From Sinorhizobium sp. BG8 (lineage in GTDB: Bacteria; Pseudomonadota; Alphaproteobacteria; Rhizobiales; Rhizobiaceae), in NCBI RefSeq assembly GCF_016864555.1, contig NZ_CP044011.1, positions 2,127,501 through 2,191,500 on the forward strand: a stretch of DNA of 64,000 bases, read 5' to 3'. Made by a program: the position numbers and the translations under genes. Positions 56,157 through 64,000 of the stretch are shown piece by piece. Positions within the stretch are counted from its first letter, which is position 1. Each line of letters starts with the position of its first letter. Under the pieces are notes generated by a model. That model was given only the letters and a program-made list of their open reading frames with translations, was not told the DNA's origin and searched no databases.

Positions 56157-56822
56157 ATGAGCGCGCAAGACATGCCGACGCACGTCGAGATCAAGCGGCG
56201 GGGCCTGATGTTGGTGATCTCGTCTCCATCAGGGGCGGGCAAGTCGACGATTGCGCGTAACCTGCTCGACGTGGACAAGAACATGAACCTGTCCGTCAGC
56301 GTGACGACCAGGCAGCGCCGCCCGAGCGAGATCGAGGGCGTACACTACCGCTTCGTCAGCATTCGCGAGTTCGAACGGCTGCGCGATTCGGACTCCCTCC
56401 TGGAATGGGCTGAGGTGCACGGCAATTTTTACGGCACGCCGCGCGAGACCGTCGAGGACGCCATGTCGGCCGGCCGCGACATGCTGTTCGACATCGACTG
56501 GCAGGGTGCCCAGCAGCTGCAGGAGAAGATGCCCGCCGATGTGGTGTCGATCTTCATCCTTCCTCCGTCCATGACCGAGCTGCAGTCGCGCCTGCACCGG
56601 CGCGCGGAGGATACCGAGGAAGTGATCGCGACAAGGCTCGCGAACTCGCGCTCCGAGATCGAGCACTGGCGCGAGTACGACTACGTGGTCGTCAACGACG
56701 ACCTGAACCGCGCCTTCACCTCGCTGAAGTCGATCGTCGAGGCCGAGCGCCTTCGCCGCGACAGGCGTCCCGGCCTGTTCGATTTCGTCACGAAGCTCCT
56801 GACCGAGAAGCCCGTTCTCTGA
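56157..56822 (+). CDS. gmk: Guanylate kinase
   Basis: A 221-residue kinase converting GMP to GDP. P-loop [10 protein letters not shown] (residues about 23-32), GMP-binding [33 protein letters not shown] and IFILPPS are diagnostic. It follows yicC by four bases (common arrangement). Converges with rsmA over a short hairpin. Confidence 0.97.
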   Translation: MSAQDMPTHVEIKRRGLMLVISSPSGAGKSTIARNLLDVDKNMNLSVSVTTRQRRPSEIEGVHYRFVSIREFERLRDSDSLLEWAEVHGNFYGTPRETVEDAMSAGRDMLFDIDWQGAQQLQEKMPADVVSIFILPPSMTELQSRLHRRAEDTEEVIATRLANSRSEIEHWREYDYVVVNDDLNRAFTSLKSIVEAERLRRDRRPGLFDFVTKLLTEKPVL

Positions 56823-56849
56823 GCGGCTGCCCTCTTCGGGCAACGCGTT

Positions 56850-57677
56850 TCAGAGGGTATTGGCGAGCAGCACGAATTCCTCGACGGAAAGTGTTTCGGC
56901 ACGCCGTTGCGGGTCTATTCCGGCCTTCGACAGAAGGGCCTCCCCGCCAAGCGATTTCAGGCTTTGGCGCAGCATCTTGCGCCGCTGGCCGAAGGCGGCC
57001 TGGGTCACGCGTTCCAGCTTGTCGGCGGAGCACGGGAGGGGATTGTCGATGGGCTCCAGCTGGACCACCGACGAGGTGACCTTCGGGGGCGGGGTAAAGG
57101 CCTGTGGCGGCACGTCGAAGGCCATGCGCGCCTTCGTACGCCAGCCGCAGAGCACGCCCAGCCGGCCATAGTGATCGTCGTCCGCATCCGCGACGATGCG
57201 CAGGCCGACCTCCTTCTGGAACATCAGCGTCATCGACATGTAGAAGGGCGGCCAGTTGCGCGGAAGAAGCCAATTCACGAGAAGCTGCGTTCCGACATTG
57301 TAGGGCAGGTTCGCGATGATGCGCACGGGACGGCCGTCGGTGAGCGCCTCGAAGTCTGTCTTCAGCGCATCGCCCTCGATGACGGTGAGTCGTCCCGGAT
57401 AGTGATCGGAAATTTCCGCAAGCGCAGGCAGGCAGCGGGAGTCCCGCTCGATGGCGATGACCCTCCTTGCGCCAAGAGCGAGGATCGCCCGCGTCAGACC
57501 GCCAGGCCCGGGCCCGACCTCGATCACGGTGCAGTCCTCGAGCGGTCCCGCGGTCCGCGCGATCTTCTGTGTCAGGTTGAGATCGAGCAGGAAGTTCTGT
57601 CCGAGTGCCTTGCGGGCATCGAGCCCGTGGCGCTGGATCACGTCGCGAAGTGGCGGAAGCCCGTCCAGAGCGGCCAT
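56850..57677 (-). CDS. rsmA: 16S rRNA (adenine(1518)-N(6)/adenine(1519)-N(6))-dimethyltransferase
   Basis: A 275-residue KsgA-type enzyme dimethylating two adenines of helix 45 in 16S r[23 protein letters not shown]-binding [21 protein letters not shown], and the [11 protein letters not shown] motif are clear. The ATG overlaps the pdxA stop by one base (TGATG), so they are coupled. Confidence 0.97.
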   Translation of the reverse strand: MAALDGLPPLRDVIQRHGLDARKALGQNFLLDLNLTQKIARTAGPLEDCTVIEVGPGPGGLTRAILALGARRVIAIERDSRCLPALAEISDHYPGRLTVIEGDALKTDFEALTDGRPVRIIANLPYNVGTQLLVNWLLPRNWPPFYMSMTLMFQKEVGLRIVADADDDHYGRLGVLCGWRTKARMAFDVPPQAFTPPPKVTSSVVQLEPIDNPLPCSADKLERVTQAAFGQRRKMLRQSLKSLGGEALLSKAGIDPQRRAETLSVEEFVLLANTL

Positions 57678-58702
57678 CACACGGCCTTCCGTTCGTTGCG
57701 GGCAAGCGAGGCGGCCAGCCGGATCGCGGCAAGCAGGCTGTCGGGCTTGGCCTTGCCGGCACCGGCGAGCGCAAACGCCGTGCCGTGGTCCGGCGAGGTC
57801 CGGATGAAGGGCAGTCCGAGCGTGGCGTTGACGGAATCGTCGAAGCCCAGCGCCTTAGCCGGTATCAGCGCCTGGTCGTGGTACATGCAGACCGCCACGT
57901 CATAGGTGGCGCGTGCGGCGTCATGGAACATCGTATCCGCGGGCAGGGGGCCGAAGGCATCGATTCCCGCCGCGCGCAGCCGGTCGATCGCCGGGCGGAT
58001 GATTGCGTCATCCTCCAGGCCGAGTGCTCCGCCTTCACCCGCATGCGGGTTGAGCCCGGCAACGGCAAGGCGCGGCGCGGCAATGCCGAACCGGTCGCGC
58101 AGATCCGCAGCCGTCGTCGTAACGGTGCGCACGATCAGATCCTCGGTAAGCTCCGACGGGACATCCTTGATCGGGATATGGATTGTGACTGGAACCGTCT
58201 TCAGTTTCGGCCCGGCAAGAAGCATGACCGGCAGCAGCTTTGTTCCCGTCGCGCGTTCGGCGAGGTCGGCCAGATACTCGGTATGACCCGGAAAACCGAA
58301 ACCCGCATCGTACAGTACCGATTTGGCGATAGGGTTGGTGACGACCGCCGAGGTGCGCCCGGCCATCGTCAGTTCTACCGCCGTCGAGATCGCTTCGATG
58401 ATCGCACCGGCATTGGCGGAATCCGGGGAGCCCGCTACCGCCGGTCGCGCCAGCGGGATGTCGTGGACGGGCAGAGCATGGGCAAAGGCCGCGCTCGCTT
58501 CCTCGGCCGTCGCCTTGGAGGTGACAAGCGCTATGCCGAGATGGGCGGCGCGCTCTACAAGCATCGCGGCGTCGCCAACATAGAGGAAGGCCGGAAGGTC
58601 GAGTTCCTTCCTCGCCGACCAAAGCGCAAGGGTGATGTCCGGGCCGATCCCCGCCGGATCACCCATGGTGAGTGCCAGCGGCGAAATAGCTCTGTCTGTC
58701 AT
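57677..58702 (-). CDS. pdxA: 4-hydroxythreonine-4-phosphate dehydrogenase
   Basis: A 341-residue enzyme of pyridoxal phosphate synthesis. [15 protein letters not shown] at the N-terminus; divalent-metal His residues in [22 protein letters not shown] and [11 protein letters not shown]. Complete. Part of the surA-pdxA-rsmA order conserved in proteobacteria. Confidence 0.97.
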   Translation of the reverse strand: MTDRAISPLALTMGDPAGIGPDITLALWSARKELDLPAFLYVGDAAMLVERAAHLGIALVTSKATAEEASAAFAHALPVHDIPLARPAVAGSPDSANAGAIIEAISTAVELTMAGRTSAVVTNPIAKSVLYDAGFGFPGHTEYLADLAERATGTKLLPVMLLAGPKLKTVPVTIHIPIKDVPSELTEDLIVRTVTTTAADLRDRFGIAAPRLAVAGLNPHAGEGGALGLEDDAIIRPAIDRLRAAGIDAFGPLPADTMFHDAARATYDVAVCMYHDQALIPAKALGFDDSVNATLGLPFIRTSPDHGTAFALAGAGKAKPDSLLAAIRLAASLARNERKAV

Positions 58703-58777
58703 GGAGTTGGCCCAGTCCCTTCGCCCGACCTGCGAGAACGCTGGAAGGTTCCCGCAGCTCGGCGTGTGTGCGAAATG

Positions 58778-59716
58778 TCAGCGATTGATGATCTGGGCCT
58801 TCTTGCGAAGTTCCTCGACATACTTCTTGCTGTTGGCGTCCGCCTGCTCGCCGTCCTTCTTGCCGAGGTCCTCGGCGCGGAAGACCATTTCGGCGGCAAC
58901 GTCGTCGTTGACTTCGCGCTTCTTGCAGATGGCGAGATATTCTACGCCCCGGTTGGTGACGCGCGTGCCGGTGGTGGCACCGTCGGCCTTCTTGACCAGC
59001 GGCTCCCAGTCTTCGGGAAGCTGGGGCTCGAGGATGCGTCCGAGATCGCGGACGGAAACGTCGAGCATGGTTGCGGCGAACACCTTCGCCTGGTCGCAAC
59101 CCGGGAATTTGGACCGGGACGCTTCCGCTTCCGCCTTGCGCTTGCCGAGGATGGCGTTGCGCTTGGCTTCCGGCACCACGAAGATGATCTGCTTGAGGAA
59201 GTATTCGGTCGTCACCGGCTTCTGGCCGCCGCGTTCCGCCATGCGCTGAGCGAGGTCGTTGGTGTTGTTCGCGCTGCCATAGCGCGCGTTGACCACACGC
59301 GGCCAGCTCATCTGGATGGCGATATACTTCTTGAAGTGATCGCTGCCGACGCCTGCCTGATCGAGAATCTGGCCGAGCTGCTGGACGGTCAGCTTGTTGG
59401 AGGAGGCAAAGCGCGCGAAGGAGGCGTCCACGTCGCTGGTGCTGACCGATGCGCGTGCGCGAAGGATCTCGGCGCGCTTGAGCACCTCGTCGATCAGCTG
59501 TTCGCGGGCGATCTCGCGCAGGTTGCCCTTTGTGCGCTGGAGCTTCAGGAAGGCCACGCGGCGGGAAATGTCGCCGGACGTGATCGCGGTGTTGTTGACG
59601 ACGACCTCGATGCCGTTGGCGGCGTGTGCGGAGGTCGCAGGAACGCTGATCGTCGCCGCAACGGCAAGTGCTGCGCTGAGGAACACGGCGCGCCCGGTGG
59701 AAATTCTGCCCTTCAT
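58778..59716 (-). CDS. surA: SurA-like periplasmic chaperone
   Basis: A 312-residue exported protein: signal peptide (residues 1-32, ending SAHA) and SurA-type N-terminal helical domain (GIEVVVNNTAITSGDISRRVAFLKLQRTKGN), followed by a region where a parvulin-like PPIase would sit (EYFLKQIIFVVPEAKRN). It helps outer-membrane proteins such as LptD fold; it is encoded downstream of lptD. ATG 59716 with AAAGGG is chosen over a Met eight codons earlier. Confidence 0.85.
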   Translation of the reverse strand: MKGRISTGRAVFLSAALAVAATISVPATSAHAANGIEVVVNNTAITSGDISRRVAFLKLQRTKGNLREIAREQLIDEVLKRAEILRARASVSTSDVDASFARFASSNKLTVQQLGQILDQAGVGSDHFKKYIAIQMSWPRVVNARYGSANNTNDLAQRMAERGGQKPVTTEYFLKQIIFVVPEAKRNAILGKRKAEAEASRSKFPGCDQAKVFAATMLDVSVRDLGRILEPQLPEDWEPLVKKADGATTGTRVTNRGVEYLAICKKREVNDDVAAEMVFRAEDLGKKDGEQADANSKKYVEELRKKAQIINR

Positions 59717-59838
59717 CCCTGACCCTTTCAATATGCCCATCCCGCGCAGCTGACTGGAGCGCTCTCGACAGATATCGCTGCCGGCGGGGGAAACAGCCTT
59801 ACCGTGTGCATAATACATGCGGCCAAACAATGACAAGG

Positions 59839-59862
59839 GGCGCCCGAAGCGTAACGGGCGCC
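59839..59862 (-). terminator. Hairpin between lptD and surA
   Basis: An eight-base stem GGCGCCCG/CGGGCGCC with an eight-base loop, just after the lptD stop and 120 bases before surA on the minus strand. No T run, so it may only attenuate or protect the message. Confidence 0.45.
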
Positions 59863-59870
59863 AGCCTCGC

Positions 59871-62207
59871 TCAATCGAAGCCCTGCAGATCGGTGTCGCC
59901 GACCTGGATGTCGCCGAGCGTACGGAAGCTCAACCGGGCACCGATCGACCAGTCGTTCGCAACGGACGAGGAGCTGTCCCGCGTCTGCTCGTAGACGATC
60001 GAGAAGACCGTGTCCCGGTCGTCATAGGTCAATCCAATGCCGTTGCGCGATACGTTGTGGTCGTTGATGTCGTAGGTGATCGATCCGAACACCGACCAGT
60101 AATCCTTGAACTTCAGCGCGGCAGCCGACTGGATCTCGTCATTGTTCGACGGGAGACCGTAAAGCGGCTGGGCGGCGATGCGGGTATAGGTCAGCTCCGA
60201 CTGGAACCGGTGGTTCTCGAAGCCGATCGTGGCGTCTGTGCGGCTCAGCGAAAGGTCGTCGCGATCGAGCCTAGCGCTCGCGGCAAGCGCGATTCCGTTG
60301 GGCATGTCGATGCCAGCCATGCCGACATAGTCGGATGCATCCGACTCCAGGCCCGAATTGGCGCCGGCGTTGACGAGGTCGGGGGAGGCGAACGAGTTCT
60401 TGCCCGCGAGCTGGAAGGACTGTCCCACGATGCTGCGCAGCGTGTAGCCGTTATCGAAGCTGCCGGTGTAGCGCATCCCGACATTGGCGCGGGTGCCGCC
60501 TTCAACGCGGTCGAAGCCCGAGAACTTGTCGCGATCGAAAAGCGAGGTCGCATCGAACACGAAGCTCTGTGCATCCTCGTTCGGCAGGCCGCCCGCGAGG
60601 TCCTCGTCCGGCCGCGCATAGATCTGGCCGATCGGCTCGAAGATGTGGCTGCTGTGTTCCGTGGTCGCGAGGATCGGATACCGCGCCTCGAGGCCGGCAG
60701 TCAGCATCGCCCGCGTGGCGTCGTCGGCATTGGTGTAGTTGCCGGCATAGCCTGCGCCGGGCGGGGTCATGTCGAGGCGATAGGCATCGCCGCGCGCCGC
60801 GAGCAGGGGGGTCAGTACCAGTCCGCCCGGTGCAACGAACTGGCGCTTCCACTCGATCTCGCTGGTGAGGCGCGTCATGCCGCCCTCGAGGCCGCGGAAG
60901 CGCTCGTTGCCGAGCACGGAGTAGGAATCGAGCCGGTCGCGATGGATGTTCGTTATGTTGCTGGTGACGCTGAGCTCGCCGCCGAAGATCGGCTGGGGCG
61001 CGATGTAGTCGTAGTCGAGCGTCTGCGGGATCGCCTGCTTGTTTTCTTCCTTGTTGCCGTCGTCGGCATCCTGCACGTCGAAGTAGAAGCCGCGCAGGTC
61101 GAAGAAATTCCGCTCGCCGAGACCCGTCAGGTAGATCTGGTTGGTATGGATGCGGTCGTCGAGGCCGTCCAGATCGTAGGTTCGCGAGAAGTTGTTGTCG
61201 GTCTGGATCATCGCATCCCAGCCGAAGGCCCAGCGGGGATTGATCTTGAACTCGCCCGTCGAGGCCAACATGCCGCGGCCGGTCACGTTCGCGTCTGTCG
61301 TGCCTTCGGTGAACACGTTGGTGTTCATCTGGTCGATGCCCGCGGCGCGCAGCGTTACCAGTCCGCTGTGGAACCGCTTGCGGAACTCGCCTTCGAGCAG
61401 GAAGCCCTGGCGCGTATAGCCGCTTGCGGCGACGGTCGCGTCCATGTCCGGAGCAATGGCGAAATAGTAGGGAACGCCGACCCCGAGCCCGAGCTTCTGC
61501 GCGTAGCTGAACTGCGGGAAGAGGAAGCCGGACTTTCTCTTGACGGTGTGGTCGGGGATCGTCAGCGTCGGCAGGTAGGCGATCGGCTTGCCGAACATCT
61601 CGAACTGCGCGTGTTCCAGCCGGATTGTGTGTGTCTTGCCGTTCTGGACGATCCGCTCGGCCTTGATCTGCCACAGCGACCGGTGCGTCGGATTGGTCGC
61701 GCAGGGCGTGCAGGCGGTGTAGACGGCCTTGTTGAGGATCATCTCCTCGTCGTTCACACGTTCGCCGCTCGTTGCCGCGATCTTGGTCAGGTCGGTCGTC
61801 TCGATTCTGAGCGCGTTGACGAAGCCGTTGGCGAAATCGTCAGAAAGATCGAGGTTCTGGGCATAGACCTTGTTTCCCGACGGTTCGATCAGTTCGATAT
61901 CCCCGACGGCGCTCAGCCGGCCGGTCTTCTGGTCGTAGACGACCTGGCGCGCGACGAGCTGGTAGCCACCGTAGTTGATCTGCACCGCCCCGCGGGCGAT
62001 CACCTTCTCGGTGTCTTTGTTATAGACGAGTTCGTTCGCCGCCAGCAGGAGCTTGGCGTCTTCCGGAATCTTGGGTTCAAGCGATTCGATATTCTGGGTC
62101 TGGGCGCGTGCGGGCACCGAAACGGTGCACACGAGCGCACAGGAGGCCGCTCCTGCAAGCAGGGCGATCCTGAGCCATCTGTACCTTCCGCGGTTGCCTG
62201 CCGCCAC
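59871..62207 (-). CDS. lptD: LPS-assembly protein LptD
   Basis: A 778-residue outer-membrane protein inserting lipopolysaccharide. Signal peptide (residues 1-35, ending RAQ), an OstA/LptA-like periplasmic domain (LLAANELVYNKDTEKVIARGAVQINYGG), then a large beta-barrel with C-terminal Phe-containing strands. GTG start at 62207 is supported by AGGAGG and overlaps the lptG stop (TAGTG). Only two Cys exist in the mature protein, at residues 166 and 169 (ACTPCA). Confidence 0.95.
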   Translation of the reverse strand: MAAGNRGRYRWLRIALLAGAASCALVCTVSVPARAQTQNIESLEPKIPEDAKLLLAANELVYNKDTEKVIARGAVQINYGGYQLVARQVVYDQKTGRLSAVGDIELIEPSGNKVYAQNLDLSDDFANGFVNALRIETTDLTKIAATSGERVNDEEMILNKAVYTACTPCATNPTHRSLWQIKAERIVQNGKTHTIRLEHAQFEMFGKPIAYLPTLTIPDHTVKRKSGFLFPQFSYAQKLGLGVGVPYYFAIAPDMDATVAASGYTRQGFLLEGEFRKRFHSGLVTLRAAGIDQMNTNVFTEGTTDANVTGRGMLASTGEFKINPRWAFGWDAMIQTDNNFSRTYDLDGLDDRIHTNQIYLTGLGERNFFDLRGFYFDVQDADDGNKEENKQAIPQTLDYDYIAPQPIFGGELSVTSNITNIHRDRLDSYSVLGNERFRGLEGGMTRLTSEIEWKRQFVAPGGLVLTPLLAARGDAYRLDMTPPGAGYAGNYTNADDATRAMLTAGLEARYPILATTEHSSHIFEPIGQIYARPDEDLAGGLPNEDAQSFVFDATSLFDRDKFSGFDRVEGGTRANVGMRYTGSFDNGYTLRSIVGQSFQLAGKNSFASPDLVNAGANSGLESDASDYVGMAGIDMPNGIALAASARLDRDDLSLSRTDATIGFENHRFQSELTYTRIAAQPLYGLPSNNDEIQSAAALKFKDYWSVFGSITYDINDHNVSRNGIGLTYDDRDTVFSIVYEQTRDSSSSVANDWSIGARLSFRTLGDIQVGDTDLQGFD

Positions 62208-63289
62208 TAACCATCCTCCTGATGAAGCAGAATTGTAGCCCCTAGAGCCATTGCTACGACGACTGGCAACCAGGCCGCAACGAACGGAGGAACTACACCG
62301 CTGCTTCCGAATGCTTTCACAAGCACGGTGACGACATAAAGCATGAAGCCTGACAGGATTCCACCCAGAATCACCGACCGGGATTGGTTAAACCTGCTAA
62401 ATTTCAGAGAGACGCTTGCAGCGATCAGCGTCATTGCAACCAACAGCAGCGGCAGCGATAGCAACGAGTGGAACTGGGTCTCCATCCCGTAGGTTGGAAA
62501 ACCGAAGGACTTGGCGGCCTCGATCTTCCGTCCGAGGCTGAAAAACGGAATTGATTCAGGCTTTTCGAGGTTTTCCTGAACGAATTCCTGCTTCAGATTG
62601 GTACGAAGCTGTAGCGTGGGGAGACGGCGCGGCAACTCTCCCACCTGCGTCTCCAGCACGTTCTTAAGCAGCCAGTAACCATCTTCCAATGTGGCCGATT
62701 CGGCGTCCTGGCGCAGATTGATGCGGCCTTCCGAATCGAAATGGATGATCGTCACGTTGAGCAGGCGCGTACCATCGTCCATGACGGCCTTCGCGCCGAT
62801 GATCGCATCGTCATTCTTGTAGATCTGGCGCAGCCACGGGATCGACGTCGTCGTCGATTTTCCCTGGGTCGCGCTCCATTCGGCTTCCAGCGACTGCGCT
62901 TCCTTCGTCGACCATGACGCGAGCGGGTTGATGGCCGCCACGGCGAGAATTCCGAAGAGGAAGGCGCCGATCACGAAGGGCCTGAGGAACTGCCACACCG
63001 AAATGCCGGCCGCGCGCGTCACCACGAGTTCGTAGCGACGATTGAGCGACATGAGGGCAGCCATCGCCGAAAAGAGCGCGACGAAGGGGACCGTCTGCAT
63101 CAGGATCGCGGGGATCCGAAGCGCCGTCATCAGGAGCCCGCCCGCCAGTGTGTATTTCGGCAGGGAGGCCATGCGGTTCGCCGTCTCGCTGAAATCGATG
63201 ATGAAGATCAGCGCGAAGATTCCGGCCAGGAACCAGAAGGTCGTAACCACGTAGCGGCGGAAGAAATAGAGGCCGAGTGTAGGGATCAT
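62207..63289 (-). CDS. lptG: LPS export permease LptG
   Basis: A 360-residue inner-membrane protein of the LptB2FG transporter that extracts LPS. Three N-terminal spans (LYFFRRYVVTTFWFLAGIFALIFIIDFSE...), a periplasmic beta-jellyroll (about residues 125-260) and three C-terminal spans. Start overlaps the lptF stop (TGATG). Confidence 0.95.
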   Translation of the reverse strand: MIPTLGLYFFRRYVVTTFWFLAGIFALIFIIDFSETANRMASLPKYTLAGGLLMTALRIPAILMQTVPFVALFSAMAALMSLNRRYELVVTRAAGISVWQFLRPFVIGAFLFGILAVAAINPLASWSTKEAQSLEAEWSATQGKSTTTSIPWLRQIYKNDDAIIGAKAVMDDGTRLLNVTIIHFDSEGRINLRQDAESATLEDGYWLLKNVLETQVGELPRRLPTLQLRTNLKQEFVQENLEKPESIPFFSLGRKIEAAKSFGFPTYGMETQFHSLLSLPLLLVAMTLIAASVSLKFSRFNQSRSVILGGILSGFMLYVVTVLVKAFGSSGVVPPFVAAWLPVVVAMALGATILLHQEDG

Positions 63290-64000
63290 CAGCGGGTTCC
63301 CCCGCTCGCCGTGCCGGAGCGTCCGCTCAGCCGCTCCACGATCGTCTTGCGCAGCTCGCCGATGCGTTCGCCGAGACTCATGGGAATGTCGAGACTTTTG
63401 TTACCCTGCAGGCAGCGGATGCAGATGACCGTGGCCGCGATCGGCAGGAGATACATCACGGGGATGAAGTAGAGCGAATCCTCGGCGCTGTTGCTTGCGT
63501 AGAAGGTCAACCATCGGAAGAGGAACGCCAGCAGCAGGGCTGTCACGAGCGGATGAACGCGCGCCTCCCTGTGGGACCGTGCGTCGCCGCTGACGACGAG
63601 CGCGATGAGGCCGAAGATGGCCGGGAATGTCCATTCCGTCAGTCGCCGGTGCAGTTCGGCGGTGAACTGCTGGGGATTGCGCTTCACCTGGGGATCGGCG
63701 GGATCGGGATTGAGGAGGAACGGCAGGTCGCGGTCCTTGGCGCGGATACTCGCATGCGCTGCTGTCTGCGTCAGGTCCGTGAGGTCGAAGGCATAGGAAT
63801 CGAACTTGATCACCGAGACATTGCCGTCCGGAATCTTGCGGTGGACCTCGCCGTCCTTCATGACAAGCGCGGAACTCCTCTCGTCGATGGCGCCTTCGCG
63901 GGCGTAGTAGACGAGGTCGAACTTGGGGTCGCGGGAATCGGCGACGAAGAGGCCGCGCAGGATGCCGCCGTTGCGGCGTTCCGCCACCTGCACGTAGAGC
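63289..64000 (-). CDS. lptF: LPS export permease LptF (partial, 5' end beyond window)
   Basis: The last 236 codons of LptF, partner of LptG. It has the end of the periplasmic domain (YVQVAERRNGGILRGLFVAD) and the final spans (WTFPAIFGLIALVVSGDAR through LYFIPVMYLLPIAATVICI). The frame is open to base 64000, so its start lies outside. Confidence 0.93.
   Translation of the reverse strand, partial: LYVQVAERRNGGILRGLFVADSRDPKFDLVYYAREGAIDERSSALVMKDGEVHRKIPDGNVSVIKFDSYAFDLTDLTQTAAHASIRAKDRDLPFLLNPDPADPQVKRNPQQFTAELHRRLTEWTFPAIFGLIALVVSGDARSHREARVHPLVTALLLAFLFRWLTFYASNSAEDSLYFIPVMYLLPIAATVICIRCLQGNKSLDIPMSLGERIGELRKTIVERLSGRSGTASGGTR

Noticed and set aside
57605-59722. 705-codon plus-strand open frame opposite pdxA and surA
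   Set aside because: No ribosome binding site or domain; shadow of the real minus-strand genes.
59817-62210. 797-codon plus-strand open frame opposite lptD
   Set aside because: Antisense shadow; the minus-strand LptD has full family features.

Overview
This is about 64 kb of high-GC chromosomal core sequence from an alphaproteobacterium, most likely a member of Rhizobiaceae (Rhizobium/Ensifer/Shinella-like). The assignment rests on gene content and order: nadABC near an alphaproteobacterial NAD regulator (NadQ type), a TIGR02301-type exported protein, the block rpsF-rpsR-DUF2232-rplI / dnaB / alr-radA-cvpA-purF, the block fabD-fabG-acpP-fabF-mltG-yicC-gmk, and lptF-lptG-lptD-surA-pdxA-rsmA. 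I see no tRNA, rRNA, CRISPR array, insertion sequence or prophage.

Layout. 0-6.8 kb: a giant DUF2339 membrane protein, a 24-residue membrane peptide, an acyltransferase-3 protein, a MOSC protein and an MFS transporter. 6.8-14.5 kb: an NAD island. A perfect 10+3+10 bp palindrome precedes nadA-nadB-nadC. After sodC comes a tightly packed opposite-strand operon, ygfZ - HD hydrolase - tyrosine phosphatase - nadQ. 14.5-18.6 kb: small exported or hypothetical proteins, a NUDIX hydrolase, an SRAP/YedK protein and a pair of related tiny proteins. 18.6-26 kb: cysS, three tandem GFA-domain genes, proline iminopeptidase, citramalate synthase, RarD and a LOG-family protein. 26-32 kb: a LysM protein, an ATM1-type ABC exporter, psd and pssA. 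32-42.8 kb: MarR, SDR, purF, cvpA, radA and alr, then an exported protein and AraC-azlCD, then dnaB. 43-50 kb: a cyclopropane-type methyltransferase, the rplI/rpsR/rpsF group, an M4 protease with its emfourin-like inhibitor, and an aldo/keto reductase. 50-64 kb: fatty-acid synthesis (fabD-fabG-acpP-fabF), peptidoglycan chain release (mltG), yicC, gmk, rsmA, pdxA, surA and the LPS-export genes lptD, lptG and lptF, the last cut by the window edge.

Three genes (the third GFA gene, fabF and yicC) are each broken by what looks like exactly one missing G in a G run. Adding one G restores a textbook protein in each. Because fabF should be essential, the simplest reading is homopolymer under-calling in the assembly rather than real pseudogenes.

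The most interesting biology is (1) the NAD regulator with an eroded NUDIX motif, its likely operator at nadA, and its overlapping genes for an HD hydrolase and a tyrosine phosphatase; (2) two tiny proteins sharing a QYxPxGLxAVLAAA core; and (3) the M4 protease/emfourin pair.
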